A DNA stretch of 64,000 nt from Massilia sp. YIM B02443 (lineage in GTDB: Bacteria; Pseudomonadota; Gammaproteobacteria; Burkholderiales; Burkholderiaceae_D), in the NCBI RefSeq assembly GCF_030411955.1, contig NZ_JASNRA010000002.1, positions 62,001 through 126,000 of the forward strand. The letters are read 5' to 3'. This document shows positions 29,468-38,813 of this stretch, in pieces. The notes under the pieces are model-generated. The model was not told the DNA's origin, ran no database searches, and saw only the letters and a program-made list of their open reading frames with translations. The position numbers and the translations under genes were made by a program. Position 1 is the stretch's first letter. Every line of letters starts with the position of its first letter.

Positions 29468-30136
29468 ATGCAGATTGTTGGAGAAACTCTTGGCCGTGCC
29501 GAGATCGAGGCGCTGCTGGCGCAAGGCACCCTGTCCTTGCAGGAATGCACGCTGGACGGCGCCGACCTGTCACGGCTCGACCTGCGCGCCTGCTCCTTCA
29601 GCAATTGCAGCATCGCCGAGACCTCGTTCTACGCCGCCACGCTCGGCCAGAGCACATGGCGCCGCTGCCGCGGCCGCCAGGCCGACTTCGAATCGGCCGA
29701 CCTGACCGACGCCCAATTCCACAGCTGCGACCTGAACAACAGTAACTGGCGCCGCGCGCGCATGGCGTCGAGCACGCTCAAGGGCTGCAAGCTGACCGGC
29801 GCCAGCTTCGAGGAAGCCGCGCACCTGGGTTTGACCTTCGAGGACTGCCTGATGAACAGCGCCGACCTGCGCCGCATGTCGTTGCGCAAGGCGCGCCTGA
29901 TCGGACTGGACCTGGCCGACGCCGACCTGGGCGGCTGCGATTTTCGCGACGCCGTGTTCGAAGGCGGCAGCCTGCGCGGCGCCAACCTGAAGGGCGCGCG
30001 TTTCGACAACGCCGACTTGCGCGAAGCCGACCTGGGCGGCGTGCGCCTGGCCGACGCCAGGCTGTTCCAGGGCGCCTGGATCACGCCGCGCCAGGCGGCC
30101 GAGCTGGTGAGCGAACTGGGCCTGCGGGTCGGTTGA
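29468..30136 (+). CDS. Pentapeptide repeat protein
   Basis: 222 residues made almost wholly of A(D/N)LxX pentapeptides from about residue 25 to 200 (DLRACSFSNCS, ADFESADLTDAQFHSCDL, ADLGGCDFRDAVFEGGSLRGANL), predicting a right-handed square beta-helix. Such proteins can mimic DNA (Qnr/MfpA type) or act as scaffolds; nothing here decides. The ATG at 29468 has GGAAGG upstream; the longer open frame starts inside tRNA-His and is not used. No signal peptide, so cytoplasmic. Confidence 0.88.
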   Translation: MQIVGETLGRAEIEALLAQGTLSLQECTLDGADLSRLDLRACSFSNCSIAETSFYAATLGQSTWRRCRGRQADFESADLTDAQFHSCDLNNSNWRRARMASSTLKGCKLTGASFEEAAHLGLTFEDCLMNSADLRRMSLRKARLIGLDLADADLGGCDFRDAVFEGGSLRGANLKGARFDNADLREADLGGVRLADARLFQGAWITPRQAAELVSELGLRVG

Positions 30137-30326
30137 ATGCACGGGCGCCGCCCCGGTATTGGCAACTGCAACGTGTTGCGCCATATCCGACACCAATGTA
30201 AAAGAGTTCAACCTGACGTTTGAACCACGGGCGATGTGAGACAATCGCAAAGTTTTCTAAATGAAATAAAAGCGCCTCTACCTGCCGGATGGCAAGCTCG
30301 CGGCGTTTGACTTTCAGTTCATATTC

Positions 30327-31895
30327 ATGCCAGACAAGAGTGCCGATCCCCGTATCACCCGCCTGACCGCCGAAAAACGCCCCGCCGTCCGTTACGCCAT
30401 CCTGTTCGTGGTCGCGCTGTGCCTGCTGCTATTGACGATCCAGAGTTCCGACGCCTGGCGCGCCCGCGCCGACCGCCTGAAGGAAGTCGGCGTCGGCACC
30501 ACCAATATGTCGCATGCGCTGGCGGCGCAAGGCGAAAGCGCGGTGCGGGTGGTCGATACCGTGCTGGCCGGCGTGGTCGAGCGGGTCGAGACCGATGGCT
30601 TGCGCGGACCGCTGGGCAGCGACAACAGCCGCCTGCACCAGCACCTCAAGAACATGGTGGCCCAGGTCGAGGAACTGCACGGCCTGTTCGTGTTCGGCGC
30701 CGACGGCAGCTGGCTGATGACCTCGCTCGATCGCACGCCGCTGCACAACAACGCCGACCGCGATTACTTTACTTATCACGCTACCCATACCGACCGCGGC
30801 GTGCACCTCGGCAAACCGGTGCGCAGCCGCTCGACCGGAGCGTGGGTGCTGCCAGTCTCGCGCCGTCTCGACAACCCGGACGGCAGTTTCGCCGGCGTGG
30901 CGCTGGGAACGATCCGCATCGAATACTTTTCCAAGCTGTACGAGAGTTTCAACGTCGGACGCGAAGGCGTGATCTTCCTGGCGCTCGACGACGGCACCCT
31001 GGTCTACCGCCACCCGCACAGCGAAAAACTGATCGGCACCGACATCAGCAACGGGCCGGTGTACCGGATGTACCGCGAACAAGGTCCGGCCGGCACCGCC
31101 ATGCTGCGCTCGAACATCGACAAGATCGAGCGCCTGTACAGCTACCGGCACCTGGAAACCTATCCGCTGATCGTCGCCACCGCGCAGTCGCGCGACGAGA
31201 TCCTGCGCGAATGGTGGCACTCGACCCTGACCCAGGCCGGGATCACCGCGGTGGCGATCGTGCTGCTGCTGCTGTTCGGCGGGCGCCTGGTACGCCAGAT
31301 CATGATCCGCGACCGCCTCGAGCACGAACTGGTGCAGGCGCGCGAGACGCTGCAGCAGCACAACCGCGAACTGGCGGTGCTGGCCGACCACGACGGCCTG
31401 ACGGGAATAGCCAACCGGCGCCGCTTCGAGGAAGCGCTGCAGCAGGAAGCCGGCCGCGCCGCGAGGAGCGGCGCGCCGCTGTCGCTGGTGCTGTTCGACG
31501 TCGATTACTTCAAGCGTTTCAACGACACCTACGGCCACGTGGAAGGCGACGCCTGCCTGCGGCGGGTGGCGGACGCCCTGCGCGCCAGCCTGGCGCGGCC
31601 GGCCGACCTGGCGGCGCGCTATGGCGGCGAGGAATTCGTGGCATTGCTGCCGGATACCGACGCGGCCGGTGCGCGCATGGTGGCCGAGCGCATCCGCGCC
31701 GCCGTGATGGCGCTCGACATCCCGCACGCCGGCAACGGCCCCGGCATCGTGACCATCAGCGCCGGGGTTCACACCCTGGCCGGCGGCGAGGCCGCCGACA
31801 CGGCGGCCCTGGTCGAGCGGGCCGACGTCCTGCTGTACCAGGCGAAGCAGTCGGGCCGCAACCAGGTGTGCGGCGGCGATTACGCCGCCGCCTGA
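30327..31895 (+). CDS. Membrane diguanylate cyclase with Cache-type sensor
   Basis: 522 residues. Two membrane helices (about 24-40 and 300-317) enclose a periplasmic dCache-like sensor (FVFGADGSWLMTSLDR, DYFTYHATHTDRGVHLGKP). A short coiled coil leads to a GGDEF domain (about 355-515) with the active motif GGEEF and the product-binding I-site RPAD five residues ahead, so it should make c-di-GMP and be feedback-inhibited. It is about 8 kb from the flagellar locus and could govern the motile-to-sessile switch. The start is the ATG at 30327. Confidence 0.92.
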   Translation: MPDKSADPRITRLTAEKRPAVRYAILFVVALCLLLLTIQSSDAWRARADRLKEVGVGTTNMSHALAAQGESAVRVVDTVLAGVVERVETDGLRGPLGSDNSRLHQHLKNMVAQVEELHGLFVFGADGSWLMTSLDRTPLHNNADRDYFTYHATHTDRGVHLGKPVRSRSTGAWVLPVSRRLDNPDGSFAGVALGTIRIEYFSKLYESFNVGREGVIFLALDDGTLVYRHPHSEKLIGTDISNGPVYRMYREQGPAGTAMLRSNIDKIERLYSYRHLETYPLIVATAQSRDEILREWWHSTLTQAGITAVAIVLLLLFGGRLVRQIMIRDRLEHELVQARETLQQHNRELAVLADHDGLTGIANRRRFEEALQQEAGRAARSGAPLSLVLFDVDYFKRFNDTYGHVEGDACLRRVADALRASLARPADLAARYGGEEFVALLPDTDAAGARMVAERIRAAVMALDIPHAGNGPGIVTISAGVHTLAGGEAADTAALVERADVLLYQAKQSGRNQVCGGDYAAA

Positions 31896-31937
31896 ACTTC
31901 ATCCCTGTCCGTCCGGCGGCGCGGCTTCTACATTGCC

Positions 31938-32339
31938 TTAGTTGCGATACGGATTGTTCGGACGGCTGTCGTAGCGGTTTGGCACGCCGTCGCGGTCGCG
32001 GTCACGCAGCGCCGCATGGCGTTCGGCGCGCCAGCCGCCGCGTTCCAGGTGCCAGCCGTCACGGTCATGGCGCCAGTTTGCGCGCTGATAGACATAGCCC
32101 GGACGCAGTTTCTCCCAGTGGCCGGCAACCCATTCGTGGCGGCGGCCATTCCAGTTCCAGTAACCCGGCACCCAGTCATAACCGCGGCGCGCCTTCGGCA
32201 CGGCTTCATGGCGCGGCGCCGGCGGCGCCTTTTTGATGATGATTACATCGGCGCGCGGGTGGTGTGGCTGGGCCTGTGCCGGCGCGAAGCTGGCGGTGGC
32301 GATCAGGGCAGCGGCGGTAGCGGTGAGAATGGCTTTCAT
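31938..32339 (-). CDS. Secreted YXWGXW/WxxGxW-repeat protein
   Basis: 133 residues. Signal peptide ([12 protein letters not shown]...AQA) and aromatic repeats [22 protein letters not shown] and GWHLERGGW, typical of small exported YXWGXW-repeat proteins. The C-terminal [13 protein letters not shown] resembles a calcium-binding thrombospondin type-3 motif. A perfect AAGGAG lies before the ATG at 32339, which settles the start; the longer open frame is not used. Function unknown. Confidence 0.85.
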   Translation of the reverse strand: MKAILTATAAALIATASFAPAQAQPHHPRADVIIIKKAPPAPRHEAVPKARRGYDWVPGYWNWNGRRHEWVAGHWEKLRPGYVYQRANWRHDRDGWHLERGGWRAERHAALRDRDRDGVPNRYDSRPNNPYRN

Positions 32340-32574
32340 GGTGCTCTCCTTCGGTTTGTGTGAGTCCACTATAGCCAGCCGACCACCAAAAAAGGTGATT
32401 TGAAGGAAGTCTTTACAGTGGATACATGCCGCAACAAATTTGTAACAGCGGACGTGAACAGGCGCACGCAGGGGGCGTGGCGGATGCGGGAATGGGCGTT
32501 GCGAAGGGAGGCGCCGGAGTGGACGCGAACTGCGGGACGGGGCTGTTACAGAAGAATGAGTACTGCAGAAAGCA

Positions 32575-32600
32575 CACAGCCGGCGCAAAGGCCGGCTGTG
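32575..32600 (-). terminator. Terminator after the TonB-C-like gene
   Basis: CACAGCCGGC-GCAAAG-GCCGGCTGTG, perfect 10-bp stem just past the stop of the minus-strand gene. Only a weak T-run follows. In the 271-base gap 32340-32610 nothing else is recognised. Confidence 0.65.
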
Positions 32601-32610
32601 CCTGGGAAAA

Positions 32611-32955
32611 TCAGTCCAGCTTGAAGGCGTAGTCGACCTTGGTCCAGGTCTGGGCCGGCGCGCCATCCTTGGTGCCCGGCTTGAACTTGCACGAGGTCAG
32701 GCCCTTGACCAGCGCCTTGTCCAGGTTCTTGAAGCCGCTCGACTTGTCGATCTTCGAATCCGCCACGCTGCCGTCGGCATTGACCAGGAACGAGGCCGAG
32801 GTCGTGCCCTGCTCTTCGTTCATCAGCGATGCCTTCGGATATTCGATCGAGCACTTCTTCGGATCGAACGATGCCGGGACTTCGGCGGCGACGCTCGCGC
32901 CAACGGCGCCGGTCAGGGTCAGTGCGACGAACAGCTTAGCGGACAGGTTTTTCAT
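32611..32955 (-). CDS. Secreted TonB-C-terminal-domain protein
   Basis: 114 residues: a signal peptide (to about SVAA-EV) followed by a single TonB C-terminal-like domain ([33 protein letters not shown], then [16 protein letters not shown]). It lacks the membrane anchor and proline-rich spacer of a true TonB, so it is periplasmic and not an energy transducer by itself. GGGGA precedes the ATG. Two cysteines (KKCSIEY and SCKFK) could form a disulfide. Confidence 0.85.
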   Translation of the reverse strand: MKNLSAKLFVALTLTGAVGASVAAEVPASFDPKKCSIEYPKASLMNEEQGTTSASFLVNADGSVADSKIDKSSGFKNLDKALVKGLTSCKFKPGTKDGAPAQTWTKVDYAFKLD

Positions 32956-33001
32956 GATTTCCCCAATAAGGTTTTTAGGTAAGGTTTGTCAGTCTCTCTG
33001 T

Positions 33002-33023
33002 GCGCCGGCCTGGGGGCCGGCGC
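33002..33023. terminator. GC-rich hairpin downstream of the chemoreceptor gene
   Basis: GCGCCGGCC-TGGG-GGCCGGCGC, 9-bp perfect stem. Without a T-run on the minus strand, so its role as a terminator is uncertain. Confidence 0.4.
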
Positions 33024-33112
33024 TACATACGTCTTGTGTGCTGCGTGCTACGTATTTGTTGCTTACTTCTTGCTTACTTTTTTGATGACATCTCGAGTCA
33101 CCCGGGTACTGC

Positions 33113-34900
33113 TTAGAATTCTTCCCACTCGTCGGCGCCGGCGGTGGCGGCCTTCTTCGGCTTCGGCTGGCTTTGCGCTTCAGCCTCGGCTTTCGGCTTG
33201 GCCGCAGCCGGCTTCTTCAGTGCCGGCGGCGCAGTGCGCTTGGCCGGCTGGCGCGGCACCACCGCAACCGCGGTGACCGGTGCTGCGGCAGCTGCCGGGG
33301 CCACTGGAGCCGGCGCATCGAACTGGAACTGCTCGCCTTCTTCCAGCTTGAAGATGCTGACCACGCGTGCCAGTTCGGCGGCCTGGTCCTGCAGGCTCTG
33401 GGCGGCGGCGGCCGCTTCTTCGACCAGCGCGGCGTTCTGCTGGGTCATGCTGTCCATCTCGATGATCGAGGTGTTGACCTGGGCGATACCGGCGCTCTGC
33501 TCGGCGCTGGCGCTGGCGATGTCGCTCATGATGTCGGTCACGCGCTTGACGCTCGACACCACTTCGTCCATCGTCACGCCGGCCTGGCCGACCAGCTTGC
33601 TGCCGCGCTCGACCTTCTCGACCGAATCGCTGATCAGGGTCTTGATTTCTTTCGCTGCCGCAGCCGAACGCTGAGCCAGGTTGCGCACTTCGGAAGCGAC
33701 CACCGCGAAGCCGCGGCCCTGCTCGCCGGCACGGGCTGCCTCGACGGCAGCGTTCAGCGCCAGGATGTTGGTCTGGAACGCGATGCCGTCGATCACGCCG
33801 ATGATGTCGGCGATCTTGCTGGCCGAGGTGTTGATCTCGCCCATCGTGCCCACCACCTGCGACACCACTTCGCCACCCTTCAGCGCCACGCTCGACGCGG
33901 TCGCGGCCAGCGCGTTGGCTTCACGGGCGTTGTCGGCATTCTGTTTCACGGTCGAGGTCAGCTGCTCCATCGCCGAGGCGGTTTTTTCCAGCGAGCTGGC
34001 TTGCAGTTCGGTACGCGACGACAGGTCGATATTGCCGGCGGCGATTTCACGCGAGGCGGTGCCGATGGTCTCGGTGCCGCGGCGCACTTGCTGCACGATG
34101 CCGACCAGGCTGTTGCGCATTTCCTTCATTTCGACCAGCAGGCTGCCGCGGTCCGATTCCTTGGTGTCGATCGCGATCGACAGGTCGCCGTGGGCGATGC
34201 TGCCGGCGATCTTGGCGGTGTAGCCGGGCTCGCCGCCGAGCTGCTTGATCAGGCTGCGGGTGATGAACCAGGCTGCTGCAGCGCCCATCACGACCGCGAT
34301 CACCAGCAGGGTCAGCATGAAGTTACGGGCATTCGAGAACGCGGCTTCGGCGTCGACCTTGCTCTGGGCGTTCTGCTTTTCTTCCTGGATCGCCAGCTGG
34401 TTCAGGGCGTCGGTCCACTTCTTTTGCACCGGGCGCACTTCGCGGATCATCACGCGGGTGGCGTCCATGGCATTGTTGGCCAGGTACAGTTCGGAAGCGC
34501 GGGCGATGGCCGGCATCGCGGTTGCTTCATGTTCCTTGATCTGCGCCAGCAGGGTCTTCTCTTTGTCGTTGGCGTATTTGGTGAAGATGCCGGCGAGCTT
34601 GTTCTGCGCTTCGGTGTACTTGGCGGTTTGTTCCTTGAACTTGGCCAGTTCCGGTTCCATGTCGGCCGGGTCGGTCATCAGGGTCAGCACGCGCAGCGAC
34701 GCCAGGCGGTCGCTGACGTTGTTGCGCATTTCGATCACGAGGCCGGTCGAAACGTTGCTGACGCTGACCACGTGGTCGAGGCGATCCTGGATCTGCGCCA
34801 TGCGCAGGATGCCGACCACAGCGACCGCTACCAGCAGCACCAGGACCAGTGCGAAACCGAGGGCCAGACGGGTGCCGACCTTCATGTTGTTCAAGTTCAT
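33113..34900 (-). CDS. Methyl-accepting chemotaxis protein with C-terminal tether
   Basis: 595 residues. Helix 1 at about 10-32, a periplasmic four-helix-type ligand domain, helix 2 at about 190-212, HAMP, then the signalling hairpin with the conserved tip EVRNLAQRSAAAAKEIKTLI near residue 405. The C-terminus is a flexible Ala/Pro/Lys linker ending in EWEEF, matching the xWxxF pentapeptide that recruits the methylation enzymes CheR/CheB in high-abundance receptors. A possible sigma-28 promoter lies upstream. It would feed CheA/CheW, which are not in this window. Confidence 0.95.
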   Translation of the reverse strand: MNLNNMKVGTRLALGFALVLVLLVAVAVVGILRMAQIQDRLDHVVSVSNVSTGLVIEMRNNVSDRLASLRVLTLMTDPADMEPELAKFKEQTAKYTEAQNKLAGIFTKYANDKEKTLLAQIKEHEATAMPAIARASELYLANNAMDATRVMIREVRPVQKKWTDALNQLAIQEEKQNAQSKVDAEAAFSNARNFMLTLLVIAVVMGAAAAWFITRSLIKQLGGEPGYTAKIAGSIAHGDLSIAIDTKESDRGSLLVEMKEMRNSLVGIVQQVRRGTETIGTASREIAAGNIDLSSRTELQASSLEKTASAMEQLTSTVKQNADNAREANALAATASSVALKGGEVVSQVVGTMGEINTSASKIADIIGVIDGIAFQTNILALNAAVEAARAGEQGRGFAVVASEVRNLAQRSAAAAKEIKTLISDSVEKVERGSKLVGQAGVTMDEVVSSVKRVTDIMSDIASASAEQSAGIAQVNTSIIEMDSMTQQNAALVEEAAAAAQSLQDQAAELARVVSIFKLEEGEQFQFDAPAPVAPAAAAAPVTAVAVVPRQPAKRTAPPALKKPAAAKPKAEAEAQSQPKPKKAATAGADEWEEF

Positions 34901-35030
34901 TCGTGTTTTTCCCTGTAACTTTATTGATCGAAACTCGCGCGGAGAGCGTGGCGCCGTGCGAAGCGCGTGTGAAGGTGATGTTGCTCATCCCTTTCACTTG
35001 TTTCCTACAGGATAAATCAAAAGCTTCGCT

Positions 35031-35056
35031 TTATCGCCGGAAAATCTCTTGCTCTA
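35031..35056 (-). promoter_or_regulatory. Possible sigma-28 promoter of the chemoreceptor
   Basis: On the minus strand, TAGA - 14 bases - GGCGATAA, close to the flagellar sigma-28 consensus TAAA-N15-GCCGATAA. About 130 bases upstream of the start. The 356-base gap 34901-35256 also holds a terminator and no gene. Confidence 0.35.
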
Positions 35057-35210
35057 CCGAACTGTTTCAGCACTACAACAACGTTGACACTGCGCAACTG
35101 CTGGGACAGAGCCGCATTATCAGCGGAAGATTTCCATGCAGCAAGCTTCCTAACGGCAATAATGATTTCTTTGCCAATTAAATGTATCAATTTGTCGACA
35201 GGAAATGAAA

Positions 35211-35234
35211 AAAGGCGTGCTGCCGCACGCCTTT
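35211..35234 (-). terminator. Terminator after dusA
   Basis: AAAGGCGTGC-TGCC-GCACGCCTTT perfect 10-bp stem; on the minus strand it ends in a T-run. 23 bases past the dusA stop. Confidence 0.85.
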
Positions 35235-35256
35235 TCTTGTGTTTACGTCAAAGATT

Positions 35257-36273
35257 TTATGCTGCGACCGGCATTTTCGCGGCCGCTTCCAGCAACAGGC
35301 GCGGATCACCCGTCGCCAGCCGCTTGGAGTCAGACATTATTTGGCGGAAGGCACGTGCACCCGGCAAACCGGCCATCAGGCCGAGCATGTGGCGCGTGAT
35401 GCTGTTCAGCTTCAGGCCCAGCGGTCCGTACAGGCGCAACTGTTCTTCGATGTAGGGAATCATCGCTTCCAGCACCTCGATACGCGAACGCGGCCTATGC
35501 TCGGCGCCATAGAAGCGCGCATCCCAGTCGGCCATCACCCACGGGTTGTGATATGCCTCGCGGCCCAGCATCACGCCATCGACGTGTTCCAGGTGCAGCG
35601 CGACTTCGTCGCTTGTCTTGATGCCGCCATTGATGATGATTTCCAGGTCCGGGAATTCGCGCTTGAGTTCATAGGCCACCGCATAGCGCAACGGCGGAAT
35701 CTCGCGGTTTTCCTTGGGCGACAAGCCCTTGAGCACGGCATTGCGGGCGTGCACGATGAAGGTCTTGCAGCCGGCATCGGCGATCGTGCCGACGAAGTCG
35801 CGCACGAAACCATACTCGTCGTTGTAGTCGATGCCGATGCGGTGCTTGACCGTGACGTCGATCGACACCGCGTCGCGCATCGCCTTGACGCAGTCGGCCA
35901 CCAGCTGCGGCTCGTTCATCAGGCAGGCGCCGAACGCGCCCTTCTGCACCCGCTCGGACGGGCAGCCGCAGTTCAGGTTGATCTCCTCGTAGCCCCATTG
36001 CTCACCGAGTTTCGCGCTGTGCGCCAGGTCGGCCGGATCGCTGCCGCCCAGCTGCAGCGCCACCGGGTGCTCGATGCCGTCGTAGCGCAGGTGGCGCTCG
36101 ACGTCGCCATGGACCAGGGCGCCGGTGGTGACCATCTCGGTGTACAGCCAGGTGTGCTGGGTGATGTGGCGGTGGAAGACGCGGCAGTGGCGGTCGGTCC
36201 AGTCCATCATCGGGGCCACCGACAGGCGGCGCCCGGTGGCCGCCTTCGCAGGAACAGAAGTCATTGAATGCAT
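35257..36273 (-). CDS. dusA: tRNA-dihydrouridine synthase A
   Basis: 338 residues, FMN-dependent TIM barrel that reduces uridine 20/20a of tRNA. Motifs: SVAPMMDWTDRHCR at the start of the barrel, the catalytic cysteine in LNCGCPSERV near residue 103, HARNAVLKGLSPKENR (the DusA-specific loop) and INGGI for flavin binding. Two in-frame ATGs lie four codons apart; either is possible. Monocistronic, with terminator. The 278-base gap up to the next gene contains no recognisable feature. Confidence 0.96.
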   Translation of the reverse strand: MHSMTSVPAKAATGRRLSVAPMMDWTDRHCRVFHRHITQHTWLYTEMVTTGALVHGDVERHLRYDGIEHPVALQLGGSDPADLAHSAKLGEQWGYEEINLNCGCPSERVQKGAFGACLMNEPQLVADCVKAMRDAVSIDVTVKHRIGIDYNDEYGFVRDFVGTIADAGCKTFIVHARNAVLKGLSPKENREIPPLRYAVAYELKREFPDLEIIINGGIKTSDEVALHLEHVDGVMLGREAYHNPWVMADWDARFYGAEHRPRSRIEVLEAMIPYIEEQLRLYGPLGLKLNSITRHMLGLMAGLPGARAFRQIMSDSKRLATGDPRLLLEAAAKMPVAA

Positions 36274-36551
36274 AGGGAAAACGCGCCGCGCGGGCGAAGC
36301 CCGACATGATAGAGCAAAAGGTCGCTGGCGTCAGGTTGAGTACCGTTCGACCATGAATGCTGTTTGCTGCCGAGACGATGTCCGCATGTCGGACCTGAGG
36401 TAGTCCGGGTTTCTCGCACATCCATCGCGACACAGGACTGGGTGCACCGGCGCTGCCACATGCCCCCGCTGCACTCGGGTGCGCGCCGCCGCCGATTGAC
36501 CTGCTACCATGCGTCGTATTTACGCAATGCGCCGCGTCACCGGCTTGTCCC

Positions 36552-38669
36552 ATGCAGCCTAGCTCCCCGGCGGAGGTCCTGCGCCGCCTTCATGATCTGC
36601 ACGACCATTTGCCGGCCGGGGTGGTGGCGCATGCCGCGGACGGACGCATCCTGTTCGCGAATCGGCTGGCGCAGGAATTGCTGGGCCGCACGCTCGAGCA
36701 GCTGATCGAGGCCGGGCCCGTGAATGAGGAGTGGACGTTCGTGCACGACGACGGCTCTCCCCTGTCGCCAGAGGAATTGCCAGTCAACATAGTGTTGCGT
36801 ACCAAGGCCAAGCTGGCCGGCCTGGTCATCGGTCTCAAGCGGGATGCGACGAGTCGCTGGTTGCTGTGCAACGCCTATCCCGAATTCGACGGCGCCGGCA
36901 CGCTGCAGCAGGTGGTGGTGTGTTTCACCGATTGCACCACCCTGAAGACCACCCAGCAATCGCTGGAAGAATCCGAGGAACGGCTGCGCCTGGTGCTCAA
37001 GGGCTCCACCGATGCGCCGTGGGACTGGCACCTGGCGAGCAGCGAGGTGTATTACTCGCAGCGCTGGTGGAACATGCTCGGCTACCGCGGCGACGAAGGC
37101 TATGCCAACCCCGACGGCTGGGTGCGCCTGCTGCACCCTGGGGACGTTCCGATGATCGAGCAATACGTCAACGAGCTGCTGCCCAGCACGCGCGACAGCT
37201 TCAGCGTGGAATTCCGGCTGCGCCACCGCGACGGCCACTACGTGCCGGTGCTGGCGCGCGGCTACGTCTCGCGCGACGCCACCGGCCTGGCCCTGCGCAT
37301 CTCGGGCGTGAACACCGATCTCACCGAACGCAAGCGCACCGAAAAGCGCATCTATCAGCTGGCCTATTGCGATCACTTGACGGGGCTGCGCAACCGCCGC
37401 TTCCTGATCGAGGAATTGGAACACGTGCTGGCGCGCGGCCAACGTTCCGGACGCTATGGCGCGCTGCTGTACCTGGACCTGGACAACTTCAAGCTGCTCA
37501 ACGACACCATGGGCCACGACATGGGCGACGCGCTGCTGCGCCAGGTGGCCCGGCGGCTGCGCTCCACGGTGCGCCACAGCGACGAACTGGCGCGCTTCGG
37601 CGGCGACGAGTTCGTGGTGGTGCTGGAAGACCTGCACGGCTCGCGCCAGGGCGCGGCGTCGGAAGCCGGGCGCATCGTCGCCAAGATCCTGGCCGTGCTG
37701 GACCAGCCCTACCAGTTGGATGCCTTCGTGTTCAAGAGCACGGCCAGCGTCGGCATCACGATCTTCGACGGCGACGCCACCAGCACCGAAACCCTGCTCA
37801 AGCAGGCCGACCTGGCCATGTACAACGCCAAGGCCGACGGGCGCAACGGCGCCTGCTTCTTCGACCCCGCCATGCAGGACGCCGCCAACCGCCGCGCCGC
37901 CTTCGAGGCGGCGATGGTCGATGGCTTGTCGATGGGGCAGTTCCGCCTGTTCTGCCAGCCGCAGTTCGATGGCGAAGGGCAGCTGGTCGGCGCCGAAGTG
38001 CTGGTGCGCTGGCAGCGCAGCGAGCGCGACCTGATCGGCCCCGACCACTTCATCGGCTTCGCCGAAGAGTCGGGCCTGATCCAGCCGCTCGGCGCCTGGG
38101 TGCTGCAGGAAAGCTGCCGCGCGCTGGCGCGCTGGAGAGAAGACGGAGCGCTCGGGCGCCTGAAACTGGCGGTGAATGTCAGCGTGCACCAGATGCGCGA
38201 TCCGCAATTCCCGCTGGCGGTCGGCGAGATCCTCAGCGGCACCGGCGCGCCGCCGGAACGGCTGTACCTGGAACTGACCGAGAGCGTGTTCGCGGAAAAC
38301 GTCGACGCCATCAGCGAACGCATGCACGCGCTGCGCGCGCGCGGCATCTGTTTTTCGCTCGACGATTTCGGCACCGACTACTCCTCGCTCGGCTACTTGA
38401 TGCGCTTTCCGCTGGCGGCGCTGAAGATCGACCGCTCGTTCGTGCGCGACGTCGACCGCAGCCCCGGTTCGGCGCCGATCGTCGAAGCCATCATCGCGCT
38501 GGGCCGCAAGCTCGACCTCGAGATCGTGGCCGAAGGCGTCGAGCACGAGGCCCAGCGCAGCTTCCTGGTGCGCGGCGGCTGCTCGCTATTGCAGGGCTAC
38601 CTGCTCGGGCGGCCGATGCCGCTGGCGCAGTTCGAACAGACCTATCGCGCCACGGCTGGCCACGCCTGA
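36552..38669 (+). CDS. PAS-PAS-GGDEF-EAL c-di-GMP protein
   Basis: 705 residues, no membrane helix. PAS-like domain at about 10-140, a PAS/PAC at about 145-260 (WDWHLASSEVYYSQRWWNMLGY), GGDEF at about 270-430 with GGDEF intact and an RHSD I-site five residues ahead, and EAL at about 445-700. The EAL signature reads AEVLVRW (EVL instead of EAL), but the other catalytic parts are present: NVSVHQ, LELTES, DDFGT, LKIDRSF, EGVE and LQGYLLG. Both making and breaking of c-di-GMP are therefore possible. Close to the flagellar locus. Confidence 0.92.
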   Translation: MQPSSPAEVLRRLHDLHDHLPAGVVAHAADGRILFANRLAQELLGRTLEQLIEAGPVNEEWTFVHDDGSPLSPEELPVNIVLRTKAKLAGLVIGLKRDATSRWLLCNAYPEFDGAGTLQQVVVCFTDCTTLKTTQQSLEESEERLRLVLKGSTDAPWDWHLASSEVYYSQRWWNMLGYRGDEGYANPDGWVRLLHPGDVPMIEQYVNELLPSTRDSFSVEFRLRHRDGHYVPVLARGYVSRDATGLALRISGVNTDLTERKRTEKRIYQLAYCDHLTGLRNRRFLIEELEHVLARGQRSGRYGALLYLDLDNFKLLNDTMGHDMGDALLRQVARRLRSTVRHSDELARFGGDEFVVVLEDLHGSRQGAASEAGRIVAKILAVLDQPYQLDAFVFKSTASVGITIFDGDATSTETLLKQADLAMYNAKADGRNGACFFDPAMQDAANRRAAFEAAMVDGLSMGQFRLFCQPQFDGEGQLVGAEVLVRWQRSERDLIGPDHFIGFAEESGLIQPLGAWVLQESCRALARWREDGALGRLKLAVNVSVHQMRDPQFPLAVGEILSGTGAPPERLYLELTESVFAENVDAISERMHALRARGICFSLDDFGTDYSSLGYLMRFPLAALKIDRSFVRDVDRSPGSAPIVEAIIALGRKLDLEIVAEGVEHEAQRSFLVRGGCSLLQGYLLGRPMPLAQFEQTYRATAGHA

Positions 38670-38763
38670 AGTGTGTCTGCAAGTGTCGAATTTCTTTACA
38701 GTAACCTTTCCGATTTGCCATAACAGCACACTATCTGACTGTTTTTCAAATGAATTTACTTTC

Positions 38764-38779
38764 TGGCACGCATATTGCT
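38764..38779 (+). promoter_or_regulatory. Sigma-54 promoter of the PEP-CTERM gene
   Basis: TGGCACGCATATTGCT, a perfect match to TGGCACG-N4-TTGCW with the invariant GG and GC at the right distance. The predicted transcription start is about 12 bases further on, only some 25 bases before the start codon at 38814. It implies control by an enhancer-binding protein such as PrsR of PEP-CTERM/exosortase systems. Confidence 0.8.
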
Positions 38780-38813
38780 TCAACTGCAAGAATTCCAACT
38801 GAGGAGTTTCGCC

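Noticed and set aside
30240..30326. Sigma-28 promoter before the diguanylate cyclase
   Set aside because: TAAA and GCCGGATG occur, but spacing is 13 and the -10 matches only five of eight positions.
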